Below, piece by piece: positions 1 to 7,171 of a stretch of 11,088 nucleotides of DNA. The DNA lies in contig JAJRPT010000156.1 in the NCBI GenBank assembly GCA_024280675.1, forward strand, positions 1 through 11,088, given 5' to 3'. A model generated the notes under the pieces. It saw only the letters and a program-made list of their open reading frames with translations. It did not search any database and was not told the origin of the DNA. The stretch is from Bacteroidota bacterium. GTDB lineage: Bacteria; Bacteroidota; Ignavibacteria; Kapaibacteriales; UBA2268. Position 1 is the stretch's first letter. Every line of letters begins with the position of its first letter. Position numbers and translations under genes: made by a program.

Positions 1-1
1 A

Positions 2-583
2 ATCCCTGGTAAATACACTGTCACTATGTTAAAAGAGCATAATGGTGAGATTAGCACACTGTCAAAGCCTCAGACTTTCAAGACCAAGGCATTGGATAAT
101 GTCACACTGCCGGCAAGTGATATGGCAGCCGTTCATGACTTCCGGGCCAAGGCTTACGAGTTGCTCAGAAATGTCGAAGGAGCAAATGCTTATATTAAAT
201 CTGCTACATCATCTCTTAAACTTCTTAAAGGTACATTAATTAATTCAAAAGCTAGTACCAAACTCTACAAAACAATAATTGAAGCCTCAGATTTACTATC
301 TCAATCAAACGTTTTGCTCAATGGCAACCCAGCAATTTCTAAGCGTAATGCCAACCAAACTCCCTCAATTTACGGGCGACTTTGGCCAGTATTCCGAACT
401 TTTCTCTGGTCATCTTCGGAACCAACAAAGGCAAGTTTAGAAGGAATAAAGTTGATTGAGAAGAAATATAAAGTTCTTCATGGGAAATTATCTCAAGTTG
501 ATGCAAAGCTGAAAATAATCAGAGCAGGTCTTGAAAAAGCAGATGCTCCATGGACCCAGAATGATCTTCCAGAATTGAAATAA
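2..583 (+). CDS. C-terminal end of a VPS10/sortilin-type BNR-repeat 'glycosyl hydrolase' family protein (5' truncated by window edge)
   Basis: The frame is open from base 2, reading IPGKYTVTMLKEHNGE, so the ATG at 26 is an internal methionine and the gene starts outside the window. About 193 residues are visible. They match the tail I know from roughly 1000-residue secreted proteins annotated as VPS10-domain, sortilin or BNR-repeat glycosyl hydrolases. The parts are a beta-strand ending in the PGKYTV type, a 'FKTKALDNVTLPASD' linker, a long helical segment, a 'PSIYGRL...SSSEPTKASLEGI' block, and a terminal coiled-coil-like helix ending in 'APWTQNDLP'. The beta-propeller that would carry any activity lies upstream and is not visible, so enzymatic function is unproven. 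No T9SS sorting domain is present at this C-terminus. The stop is TAA at 581-583. Family assignment comes from remembered pattern, not from a search. Confidence 0.72.
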   Translation: MPGKYTVTMLKEHNGEISTLSKPQTFKTKALDNVTLPASDMAAVHDFRAKAYELLRNVEGANAYIKSATSSLKLLKGTLINSKASTKLYKTIIEASDLLSQSNVLLNGNPAISKRNANQTPSIYGRLWPVFRTFLWSSSEPTKASLEGIKLIEKKYKVLHGKLSQVDAKLKIIRAGLEKADAPWTQNDLPELK

Positions 584-641
584 TTTTTTTCTTTTTTATC
601 TATTCAATATAATTTAGCCCAGCTATTTGAGCGAGGTTTTT

Positions 642-649
642 TATATTTG
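642..649 (+). promoter_or_regulatory. Candidate Bacteroidota -7 promoter element (TATATTTG)
   Basis: TATATTTG fits the TAnnTTTG consensus of the primary sigma factor in Bacteroidota. It would place transcription start near 655, about 55 nt before the ATG at 711. A TTTG lies at 626-629, but its 12-nt spacing is shorter than the usual 17-23, so the -33 box is doubtful. The site also argues against an upstream TTG start at 627 for the carbonic anhydrase gene. Confidence 0.35.
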
Positions 650-710
650 CACTTGCAAAAAATATTTAATCACTTTTTCTACAACAATAATAAAAATACA
701 TTCACAACTC

Positions 711-1199
711 ATGCCAACACCAAACCAAAAGCTCTTAGAGCATCACAACAAGTCTATTCCGCCTCAATCCTACGACTCACCAGAGCTTCTGGTCATCACT
801 TGCATCGATTATAGGATTGATTTACAAGTCCCCAAGAAATTTGCATTCATAGTCAGAACAGCAGGTGCCGACCCTAGAATAGTTGAGTCAAACATTGCAT
901 TCGTTATCTCGAGCGGAATTAAATCGGTGGCACTTATCGGGCATACAAAATGTGCTATGTCAAACGAGCCTCAAACCAGAGCAAGTTTTTCAGAAGGTTA
1001 TCACAGCACAGATCTCCAAGATAAAGATTCGGGGGATATAAACGAGTATTTCAATGATAAAATCCTGCCTTCGATGTTCCAAGATTTAAACAAGAATTTA
1101 ACAGATAACAGAGATTACCTGCAATCAATGTATCCAGAAGTTGATGTAAGGGCTATGATTTATGACGTGGATTCTCACGACTTATCTCTTATTGGATAA
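711..1199 (+). CDS. Beta-class carbonic anhydrase-like protein
   Basis: Encodes 162 residues. The beta-carbonic anhydrase signature is visible: C31-x-D33-x-R35 within VITCIDYRI, and H78-x-x-C81 within GHTKCAMS. C31, H78 and C81 would bind Zn(II), with D33 and R35 as the catalytic dyad. The family interconverts CO2 and bicarbonate in the cytoplasm; no signal peptide is seen. It is somewhat short, and two usually conserved stretches differ: 'RTAG' where RNAG or RNPG is common, and 'HTKCA' where HTDCG is common. It may therefore be a divergent or non-canonical member. The frame is open from a TTG at 627, but that extension is Cys- and Lys-rich, has no family resemblance and contains a promoter-like box, so I chose the ATG at 711. 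No Shine-Dalgarno is seen. Def follows after 58 bp on the same strand and may be co-transcribed. Confidence 0.8.
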   Translation: MPTPNQKLLEHHNKSIPPQSYDSPELLVITCIDYRIDLQVPKKFAFIVRTAGADPRIVESNIAFVISSGIKSVALIGHTKCAMSNEPQTRASFSEGYHSTDLQDKDSGDINEYFNDKILPSMFQDLNKNLTDNRDYLQSMYPEVDVRAMIYDVDSHDLSLIG

Positions 1200-1257
1200 A
1201 TTATTGTAAATTCGTAATTATTTTTTCCACAATTAGTTTATTAACTATTCTTCATTT

Positions 1258-1830
1258 ATGAGCTATCCGATTTACAACTGTTTCCATCCTATTCTAAGAA
1301 AAAAAGCAATTGAGATAGATTCTTTCGGTGGTGCACTCTCCACCTTTGCCTCTGAGATGTTGGAGACAATGAGAAGTGCAGATGGCCTGGGCTTAGCCGC
1401 AAACCAAGTTGGAGACAGACGTTCGCTCGTTATAGTAGACGAATTTGCGGGTGGTAATTCCTCTAAATCTAGTCCAATCTTTTTAATTAATCCAAAAATT
1501 ACAGCCTTCTCAGAAACTAAACAAGAGTATCAAGAGGGGTGTCTTTCGGTTCCAAAGTTCTACCAATATATTAACCGCCCCTCAGATATTGATTTAGAAT
1601 ATCAAGATTTAGATGGGAACTTGCATAAAATTTCTGCGGGTAATCTACTTGCCCGCATCATTCAACACGAGGTGGATCATCTTAGTGGAATATTATTTTT
1701 CGATCATCTGACATCACTAAAACGTGTACTCTCCAAAAGTAAGCTCAGAAGAATCGAAGCCGGGGAAACTGATGCTCATTACAACATGATTAATCCAGAT
1801 GGAACTGATAATATAGTTACTGACCAATAA
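1258..1830 (+). CDS. def: Peptide deformylase
   Basis: Encodes 190 residues, the normal length for this cytoplasmic metalloenzyme, which removes the N-formyl group from the initiator methionine of nascent proteins. All three signature motifs are intact: GLGLAANQ (43-50), EGCLS (93-97, metal ligand C95) and QHEVDH (136-141, metal ligands H137 and H141, catalytic E138). The start MSYPIYNCFHPILRKKA matches the usual deformylase N-terminus. The C-terminal extension after about residue 150 is moderately long. The gene lies 58 bp behind the carbonic anhydrase-like gene. No methionyl-tRNA formyltransferase gene (fmt), a frequent neighbour, is present. The last 14 bases overlap the 3' end of the convergent minus-strand gene, so the two messages are complementary at their ends. 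Confidence 0.97.
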   Translation: MSYPIYNCFHPILRKKAIEIDSFGGALSTFASEMLETMRSADGLGLAANQVGDRRSLVIVDEFAGGNSSKSSPIFLINPKITAFSETKQEYQEGCLSVPKFYQYINRPSDIDLEYQDLDGNLHKISAGNLLARIIQHEVDHLSGILFFDHLTSLKRVLSKSKLRRIEAGETDAHYNMINPDGTDNIVTDQ

Positions 1831-3229
1831 TAAATTTATTATAAACTTTTCCATTGCCTGAATCTATTTCAATAAAATAAACTCCAGGCCCCAGATTGTC
1901 AGGCAAATTAATTTTCTTATAATCAATTTTATTAGCTCCACTGACTTCTTGGCTTAAAACTATTTGAGCTTGAGCGTTTAGTATTTTAATCTTAGAATTT
2001 ACTCCAAAGTAAGATGATATTCCGATGAACTCTTTTGCAGGGTTTGGATAAATATTAAATGTGGATTCATTGGAACCTTCAATACCTACTAATGTTGGAT
2101 TGATTCCCTTTGATTTAAAAAGTCCATAATTATAAACTCCAGCAAAAACAGTAAATCCAGCATTGCCCCCCGTTTCTTTTTCCCAATCCGGAATTTCAAT
2201 CAGCCGAACATCTGGTATTGTATCTGGAACATTCCCATTTGGAACAATTATATCACTCAAACCATCATTGTAAGCATTCCAAGAAAGTCCGCCATCGGCA
2301 CTAATCCAAACTCCAGCATAACCGCAAGCAGCCGCCATGAATAGAGGATAGCTAGGGTGGTGCTTAATATCGTAGACGAATTCCCCACTTAGTCCACGCT
2401 GCGACCAAGATTGCCCGTAATCGATGCTCAGATAAATCCCCTTCCCCTCATATTCGGGAATCTCAAGTGAAACATTAAAATAATCTGCACCGCAAAGAAG
2501 CACCCCATCTCCTTCTTCGGAATAATCAACGCATTGTATTCTTAAATCATCTAAGCCAGCATTATCGTAGCTCCAGTCCAGCCCAGCATTTGTAGACAAG
2601 ACAATCCCTTGAACTCCAGCACCAACGATAATATCACCTGCCGATTTTAAATCTCTTATGGAAATTTTCGGGCTGTTTTCATTGCTACATGTCTCAAATC
2701 CATCATCTGAGAAATACAAGCCAGAGCTATTCCCTTCCGATCCGGCAAATAGATTTCCTCCAGAAATAACAAACCCAGTAAACTCATCAACTCCATTACA
2801 GCTAGAGTTGTTGAAATCCCAAGTTACGCCCTTATCTGAGGAGTATGCAATGTCTCTCATCCCTTGTTTAGAGTATGCCATAAGCCATGTATTAGGATCA
2901 CCCGGCATTTCCGAAATTGCAGTCACAAACAAAGAATCGAGAGTGTTTTCAGGTGAGAAGTTCAAACCCTTATCGTCACTGATAACGATACCATTCCCAG
3001 AGAAGAATTTAACAAACTCGTATGGATCTTTTAGTTTTGCGTCAGCAATACCACTATCAGAGGCGGCGACTACCATTTTAGAATCGCTTGAAGGAAAGAA
3101 AAGCTGATGGACGTTTGGATAGACCCCACTAACTTTTTCCCAATTTTCTGACTTAGAACTTGTGGTAGACAAAACAATTACAGTCGTTACAAGAATCAAT
3201 AATTTTATAAATGCTGAAATGTGATTCAT
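1817..3229 (-). CDS. Secreted Asp-box (BNR) beta-propeller protein with T9SS type A sorting domain
   Basis: Encodes 470 residues. An N-terminal signal peptide occupies about residues 1-25 (hydrophobic core LLILVTTVIVL). A series of Asp-box/BNR repeats follows, with S-x-D/N-x-G-x-x-W/F patterns at about 84-91 (SDDKGLNF), 130-137 (SSDKGVTW), 212-219 (STNAGLDW), 268-275 (SIDYGQSW) and 310-317 (SADGGLSW). This indicates a sialidase or sortilin-like beta-propeller. Residues about 388-470 form a typical Por/type IX secretion C-terminal domain: FNIYPNP, a KIKILNAQAQIV strand, then GPGVYFIEI and final NKFIIG. The product should cross the inner membrane by Sec and the outer membrane by T9SS, then be surface-attached or released. 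No catalytic sialidase residues can be assigned; a binding or structural role is equally possible. The reading frame extends 37 codons further upstream, but the signal peptide fixes the start at 3229. A promoter-like pair lies at 3278-3311. The 3' end overlaps def by 14 bp. Confidence 0.88.
   Translation of the reverse strand: MNHISAFIKLLILVTTVIVLSTTSSKSENWEKVSGVYPNVHQLFFPSSDSKMVVAASDSGIADAKLKDPYEFVKFFSGNGIVISDDKGLNFSPENTLDSLFVTAISEMPGDPNTWLMAYSKQGMRDIAYSSDKGVTWDFNNSSCNGVDEFTGFVISGGNLFAGSEGNSSGLYFSDDGFETCSNENSPKISIRDLKSAGDIIVGAGVQGIVLSTNAGLDWSYDNAGLDDLRIQCVDYSEEGDGVLLCGADYFNVSLEIPEYEGKGIYLSIDYGQSWSQRGLSGEFVYDIKHHPSYPLFMAAACGYAGVWISADGGLSWNAYNDGLSDIIVPNGNVPDTIPDVRLIEIPDWEKETGGNAGFTVFAGVYNYGLFKSKGINPTLVGIEGSNESTFNIYPNPAKEFIGISSYFGVNSKIKILNAQAQIVLSQEVSGANKIDYKKINLPDNLGPGVYFIEIDSGNGKVYNKFIIGQ
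1827..1842. repeat. 16-bp perfect AT palindrome across the def stop codon
   Basis: ATAATAAATTTATTAT is its own reverse complement. It spans the def stop codon (1828-1830) and lies inside the last codons of the convergent sorting-domain gene. It sits where two opposing transcripts end, but it has no GC pairs, so a terminator role is doubtful. It may be chance in AT-rich DNA. Confidence 0.4.
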
Positions 3230-3277
3230 TTTATTCCCTTTAAAAAAACTGAATATCACAATATAATATTTTCTTCT

Positions 3278-3311
3278 CAAACCTAACACATTAATTATTC
3301 CCCACATCAAA
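3278..3311 (-). promoter_or_regulatory. Candidate Bacteroidota-type promoter for the T9SS propeller gene
   Basis: Read on the minus strand, TTTG (3311-3308) is followed after 22 nt by TAGGTTTG (3285-3278). This fits TTTG-N17-23-TAnnTTTG. Transcription would begin near 3271, about 40 nt before the ATG at 3229. It lies in the 162-bp gap behind the VIT-VWA gene, so the propeller gene probably has its own promoter. It also supports the start at 3229 over the longer upstream frame. Confidence 0.55.
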
Positions 3312-3391
3312 GATTTCTTAAAACGAGTGTACAAATACAATAAAATCAGTAAGCTTTTAACACTTTAAAAAATATTAAAACTTTGCAAAGC

Positions 3392-6088
3392 TCATTCTAA
3401 TTTCTTCCAAGTAATTTTAAATATCACATCACCTTGGCTTTTCTTAATAAACTCAGCATCATAAGCCTTGAACTCTAGCAAATACCTTGGAATCATAAAA
3501 TGTCGCCTACCAAATTTCCCAGATTCCAAAAGCATATCATCTATGTAGGAGTCAATTTCACCAATCCCCACAATTATATTAATTTTTTTGTAATTGAGAC
3601 GAAACAAAGCCTGATTAAAAAGAACGATTTCTAACTCAACCTCGTCACCAATCCTCAATGTATCTTTAAATATCGCTCCATCAATATTTACTTTCAGACC
3701 ATTCTTCCTCTCACGCAGTCGTACACTTCTGCTCAATGGTCCAATCGACGAAAAGCCCTCTTTCAATTTAAACTCAACTTCTATTTCAAGTTGTGATTTG
3801 ACCGCTTTCCCATTTTTTTGAGCAGGAGTAAACTTAGTTCCCTTAATTGCCTTCCAAGCCGAGCGAATAAATTCATAAGGATAGCCATCATAATTAGAAT
3901 ATCTGATGGGATTTCCTTTCTCATCAAAAAATACATTAATCCTAATAGTATCTTCTCTTTCAATTTTCTTCATTTTGATTGGATAAATCACTTTGCTAGT
4001 CAGTTCACGTGCGTACCAGGTAGGCGGAGTATCATAATCGCTTAAATAAATTGCATCTTTTTTTCTTTGTTTTTCTCTGTATTTGTCCAGACCCGCATCC
4101 TTTTTCTCATTCAACTCATAGGATATGCCACCACTGTAATTTGAAAAGCCACCACCAGACAAGGTCTGAAGTGCAGACCCCATATTTTTCATCCCTCTAG
4201 ACATCATTCCACCAAGCCCGACCGCATCATCCGAAACTCCATCTGGGAGTGGCAAAGGTTGTTTCACTTTTTCGTATTTTCCGTCCGATCTTTTTTTATA
4301 ATCAACGGCTAGAAATGATGTGTATTCGGTTAGAAGGTTATATTTCAATCCAATTTCTTCGATTTTGCTTTTGTTTTCTATTTTCTTGCTTCCAGCATAA
4401 TCGCTCAAATCTTCCAACTGCTTCCTAGCCCAAAGTAATCCCAAAGTTTTCCCGCTAGACTTTCGCCCAAATACTTTTACTGGAAGCCTTGCCGTGTATT
4501 TTTTCTCAGCAAGACCCGTGACAATAATATCACCTTTTTTGCCCCTGCGATATTTCCCGTAAATTATTAAAGGACGATCGGAAAGAAGGTCTGGCAAATG
4601 CTTAGGGTAAACGTCATAGGCTGAGAATCCGTCAAACTTATATGAAATATTAGTCATCACAGGAGATTTCACATAGTTCACAAACTTGCCGGTAACTTCG
4701 GCGGCTTGATTTAATTTTGTTACATAAAAAGCCATGCCTTGTCCAGCCCTTGCCATCGCTTCGATCAGATGGCGATTGATTGAAGACCCAATGCCGAATG
4801 CAAAAATATTTGCCTTGCCTATATTTTCCTTTATGAGATCGATTGCTTCGTCTTCGACCGAAACATAACCATCGGTCAATATCAAAAATGAACGGCTCAA
4901 CTCTGAGCTAGCCTTCATTTCCAATGCTTTGCGAAGAGCCGGCAGTAATTCGGTACCTCCGCCCGATTCAAAATCATCAATGAACTTAATCGCACGGGAT
5001 AAATTTGCATAATTTGCATAAACTGAGTTCTCTTCAAATAGTTCAGATCCACCAGAAAAGAGCATCACATTGAACTTGTCTGTGGGCTTGAGTTCTTTAG
5101 TTAATTTCACAAGCGTTCGTTTTGCAACAGTCAGCGGAAATCCACGCATCGAACCCGATACGTCAAGAATAAAAACATATTCACGTGGTGGCAGTTCTTC
5201 TTTCTCCACTCTTTTTGGTGGTTGAATCATAAGCAGGAAATGATTCTCATGCTCGCCCTCCTGCATCATCAAGCCAGTCTGAATATTATCGCCTACAAGT
5301 TTGTATGTGAAAATGAAATCTTTGTTGCCACTTTTTTCCTGACCATCTTTTAGCTTGGCTTCAATAATGTGGTCATCATCCAATAAAATATCCATATCAT
5401 GGCTTTTGCAATCAGCCTCAGACACTTCAATACCAGAGGAAATACTCAGCTTCACATCAAAATCATAGGACGATTCAACGCCTTCTTTGAGATATGGAGT
5501 TTCTGTAAAACCCTCACCGCTCTTGTCTTGGTTTGGGCTGACAAAACGAGGACCAACAACTGTTGGCAAAACAAATTCATAGACCTTGTCAGTGGGAATT
5601 AAAAGCTCGGTGTAAGATAAACTCACTTCAATAATATCACCCGGCAGTACATTGGCAACATTCATAGTAAAGACATTGGGGCGACTTTGCTCAAGGAGTG
5701 AAGCACTCTTCCCCTCGCCCTTTGCTTTTTCGTAAATTTTCCTTGCGTGGTCTTTTGTATCAATCTCTGCCTTTATTACCCTCTCACCAATTTTCATCTC
5801 CATTGCATAAACCGCAGCAGTGAGTGAAGATGGGAAAACATAAACCGCTTCAATCGTTACCTTGCCCCGGTTCTGAAACACTTGGGTCAAAGTTACATTG
5901 GCAATCGAGCCAATGATTCTAACACCGGCACTTGTGGATTTGAGTGGTAGTTGTTCAGTATCGCTTTTGCTACTGTCATTTAAAATAAGAAAATATGGAG
6001 AGCTGGCATGCCTCAGTGATGGATCAAGATTGAATGGGAACTGAGCACTTAAATTTATTGTCAAGAGTAATAAAAATAAAAGTTTCAT
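3392..6088 (-). CDS. Exported VIT and VWA domain protein with an embedded TonB C-terminal-like domain
   Basis: Encodes 898 residues. A signal peptide (MKLLFLLLLTINLSA, likely cut before QFPF) is followed by a VIT domain (about 50-165, including VTLTQVFQNRG, YVFPSS and RPNVFTMNVANVLPGD). A VWA domain follows (about 303-470) with a complete MIDAS: D309-x-S311-x-S313, T379 and D406. The block around KYNLLTEYTSFLAVD (582-596), recurrent in VIT-VWA proteins, comes next. Then a Gly/Met-rich linker (about 624-655) leads to a TonB_C-like domain (about 695-775: KVIYPIK, RINVFFDEKGN, AWKAIKGTKFTPAQKNGKAV, LEIEVEF). A beta-rich tail of about 110 residues is unrecognised. The family (inter-alpha-trypsin inhibitor-like) is linked to metal-dependent adhesion. 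The frame continues 57 codons upstream through AT-rich DNA, but the signal peptide sets the start at 6088. No LPXTG motif, T9SS domain or lipobox is seen, so the final location (periplasm or surface) is open. Confidence 0.9.
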   Translation of the reverse strand: MKLLFLLLLTINLSAQFPFNLDPSLRHASSPYFLILNDSSKSDTEQLPLKSTSAGVRIIGSIANVTLTQVFQNRGKVTIEAVYVFPSSLTAAVYAMEMKIGERVIKAEIDTKDHARKIYEKAKGEGKSASLLEQSRPNVFTMNVANVLPGDIIEVSLSYTELLIPTDKVYEFVLPTVVGPRFVSPNQDKSGEGFTETPYLKEGVESSYDFDVKLSISSGIEVSEADCKSHDMDILLDDDHIIEAKLKDGQEKSGNKDFIFTYKLVGDNIQTGLMMQEGEHENHFLLMIQPPKRVEKEELPPREYVFILDVSGSMRGFPLTVAKRTLVKLTKELKPTDKFNVMLFSGGSELFEENSVYANYANLSRAIKFIDDFESGGGTELLPALRKALEMKASSELSRSFLILTDGYVSVEDEAIDLIKENIGKANIFAFGIGSSINRHLIEAMARAGQGMAFYVTKLNQAAEVTGKFVNYVKSPVMTNISYKFDGFSAYDVYPKHLPDLLSDRPLIIYGKYRRGKKGDIIVTGLAEKKYTARLPVKVFGRKSSGKTLGLLWARKQLEDLSDYAGSKKIENKSKIEEIGLKYNLLTEYTSFLAVDYKKRSDGKYEKVKQPLPLPDGVSDDAVGLGGMMSRGMKNMGSALQTLSGGGFSNYSGGISYELNEKKDAGLDKYREKQRKKDAIYLSDYDTPPTWYARELTSKVIYPIKMKKIEREDTIRINVFFDEKGNPIRYSNYDGYPYEFIRSAWKAIKGTKFTPAQKNGKAVKSQLEIEVEFKLKEGFSSIGPLSRSVRLRERKNGLKVNIDGAIFKDTLRIGDEVELEIVLFNQALFRLNYKKINIIVGIGEIDSYIDDMLLESGKFGRRHFMIPRYLLEFKAYDAEFIKKSQGDVIFKITWKKLE

Positions 6089-6120
6089 GTTTTTGCCTTT
6101 GTCTAATAAAAATATTAAGC

Positions 6121-6139
6121 TCAAATATGATAAATTTGA
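6121..6139. repeat. Short inverted repeat in the divergent intergenic region
   Basis: TCAAAT (6121-6126) and ATTTGA (6134-6139) form a dyad with a 7-nt centre. It lies in the 153-bp gap between the divergent VIT-VWA and hslO starts and overlaps the hslO -7-like box. It could be an operator half-site pair, but short AT-rich dyads arise easily by chance. The rest of the gap (6089-6241) is AT-rich with no other clear signal, and I found no TAnnTTTG box for the VIT-VWA gene. Confidence 0.25.
6131..6138 (+). promoter_or_regulatory. Candidate -7 promoter element for hslO (TAAATTTG)
   Basis: TAAATTTG matches TAnnTTTG and is identical to the box upstream of rplU. It would start transcription near 6144 and give a leader of almost 100 nt before hslO. 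No TTTG stands about 20 nt upstream; the nearest, 6098-6101, is 29 nt away. A 7-of-8 match, TAAATTTC at 6220-6227, is closer to the start codon. Which one is used, if either, cannot be told. Confidence 0.3.
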
Positions 6140-6241
6140 AAGTCGAACGTCTGACAATAAAAAATTAATCAAAATAAATATACTTAATGCTAAGACGCTA
6201 AAATAAATATAAATGTTACTAAATTTCCGAAAATAAATAAA

Positions 6242-7159
6242 ATGCCTCAAAAAAAACAAAATATCAAGAAAAAATTATTAACAAGGGATAGGACAATTTC
6301 GATTCTGTCAAGTGATGGACTAATCCGTGCCTCAATCACAAAAAATACCGACTCGGTATCCCAAGCACAAAAAAGACATGCCCTTGATTACATCTCCGCA
6401 TCTCTTCTTGCCAGGCAAATCTCGGCCGCATCTCTTTGTGCATCTTTTCTAAAGGGCGAAGAAAGAATAATTATCGAAATCCAAGGCTCAGGACCCATAA
6501 AATATATTTACTCCGAAGCACTTTCCATTGGCGAGGTGCGTGGTTTTGTAGAACTAAGAAAAAAGCTCGACACCGAAAATATAAACTCATTCAGAGATGC
6601 GGTGGGAATTGGACTCTTCAAACTCTGCCGAATCGTCTACAATAAGAACATCCCAGTCGAAGGAATCATCCCCATTCAAAAAGGAGATATTGCTTCGGAT
6701 TTAGCACATTATTTTAATCAATCAGAGCAAATTCCCAGTGCTGTTTCGCTGGATGTTAAGCTGAGCGATGAAGGTGATATTACTCAATCGGCTGGCATAT
6801 TGATTCAAGCAATGCCGGGTGCCGATATTGATTTGCTCAAAGAAATAGCAAGTGGCATCGGTGCTGAAGGATTCTCACTTTGCTCACTGTTTGCAAAAGA
6901 TTATTCTGCCGAAGATGTACTCAACATTGTACTTCCATTTGATTTTTCGGTCACAAGAAATATTCAGACCGATTTCTTCTGTCGCTGCTCATTGGAGAAT
7001 TTCAAATCAAAGTTAATTGCACTGGGAGCCCAAGAAATTCAAGACATGAAAGACAAAAAACAAAACGAACTGGTCTGCCGCTATTGTAATGAAAAGTATT
7101 ATTTGAGCGACAATGATTTCACCGAATTACTAAGCCATTTGCAAGTTACATCAAATTAA
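6242..7159 (+). CDS. hslO: Hsp33 family redox-regulated molecular chaperone
   Basis: Encodes 305 residues, about the usual Hsp33 length. Hsp33 is a cytoplasmic holdase that binds unfolding proteins after oxidation. Its switch is a C-terminal zinc site made of CxC and CxxC, present here as C247-x-C249 (FFCRCS) and C279-x-x-C282 (CRYC), 29 residues apart, as expected. The N-terminal core shows the family pattern: 'DGLIRASITKNTDSVSQAQKRH', then GPIKYIYSEAL and VGIGLFKLCR. Near the middle are 'SEQIPSAVSLDVKL' and 'AGILIQAMPGAD', characteristic of this family. Additional cysteines occur at C66, C129 and C214. The ATG is preceded by the A-rich AAAATAAATAAA and no Shine-Dalgarno. The AlbA_2-type gene starts 12 bp after the stop, which suggests one transcript. 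The gene is divergent from the VIT-VWA gene. Confidence 0.95.
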   Translation: MPQKKQNIKKKLLTRDRTISILSSDGLIRASITKNTDSVSQAQKRHALDYISASLLARQISAASLCASFLKGEERIIIEIQGSGPIKYIYSEALSIGEVRGFVELRKKLDTENINSFRDAVGIGLFKLCRIVYNKNIPVEGIIPIQKGDIASDLAHYFNQSEQIPSAVSLDVKLSDEGDITQSAGILIQAMPGADIDLLKEIASGIGAEGFSLCSLFAKDYSAEDVLNIVLPFDFSVTRNIQTDFFCRCSLENFKSKLIALGAQEIQDMKDKKQNELVCRYCNEKYYLSDNDFTELLSHLQVTSN

Positions 7160-7171
7160 TTTTAATAAAAA

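Noticed and set aside
627..710. TTG-initiated 28-codon extension of the carbonic anhydrase-like gene
   Set aside because: The extra residues show no family similarity, the segment holds a promoter-like box, and an ATG at 711 gives a normal start.
2658..3107. 149-codon plus-strand open frame inside the T9SS propeller gene
   Set aside because: It is antisense to clear Asp-box repeats with no family resemblance or upstream signals; treated as a shadow frame.
3230..3340. 37-codon extension of the T9SS propeller protein
   Set aside because: The signal peptide starts at the ATG at 3229, and the extension covers a full promoter match.
3352..3392. AGCTTT ... AAAGCT inverted repeat after the VIT-VWA stop as a minus-strand terminator
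   Set aside because: It is a short AT-rich stem with a long loop. The T-rich run lies inside the loop and not after the stem, so it is not convincing.
6089..6259. 57-codon N-terminal extension of the VIT-VWA protein overlapping the hslO start
   Set aside because: A clean signal peptide begins at 6088. The extension is a hydrophobic translation of AT-rich intergenic DNA and would overlap the divergent gene.
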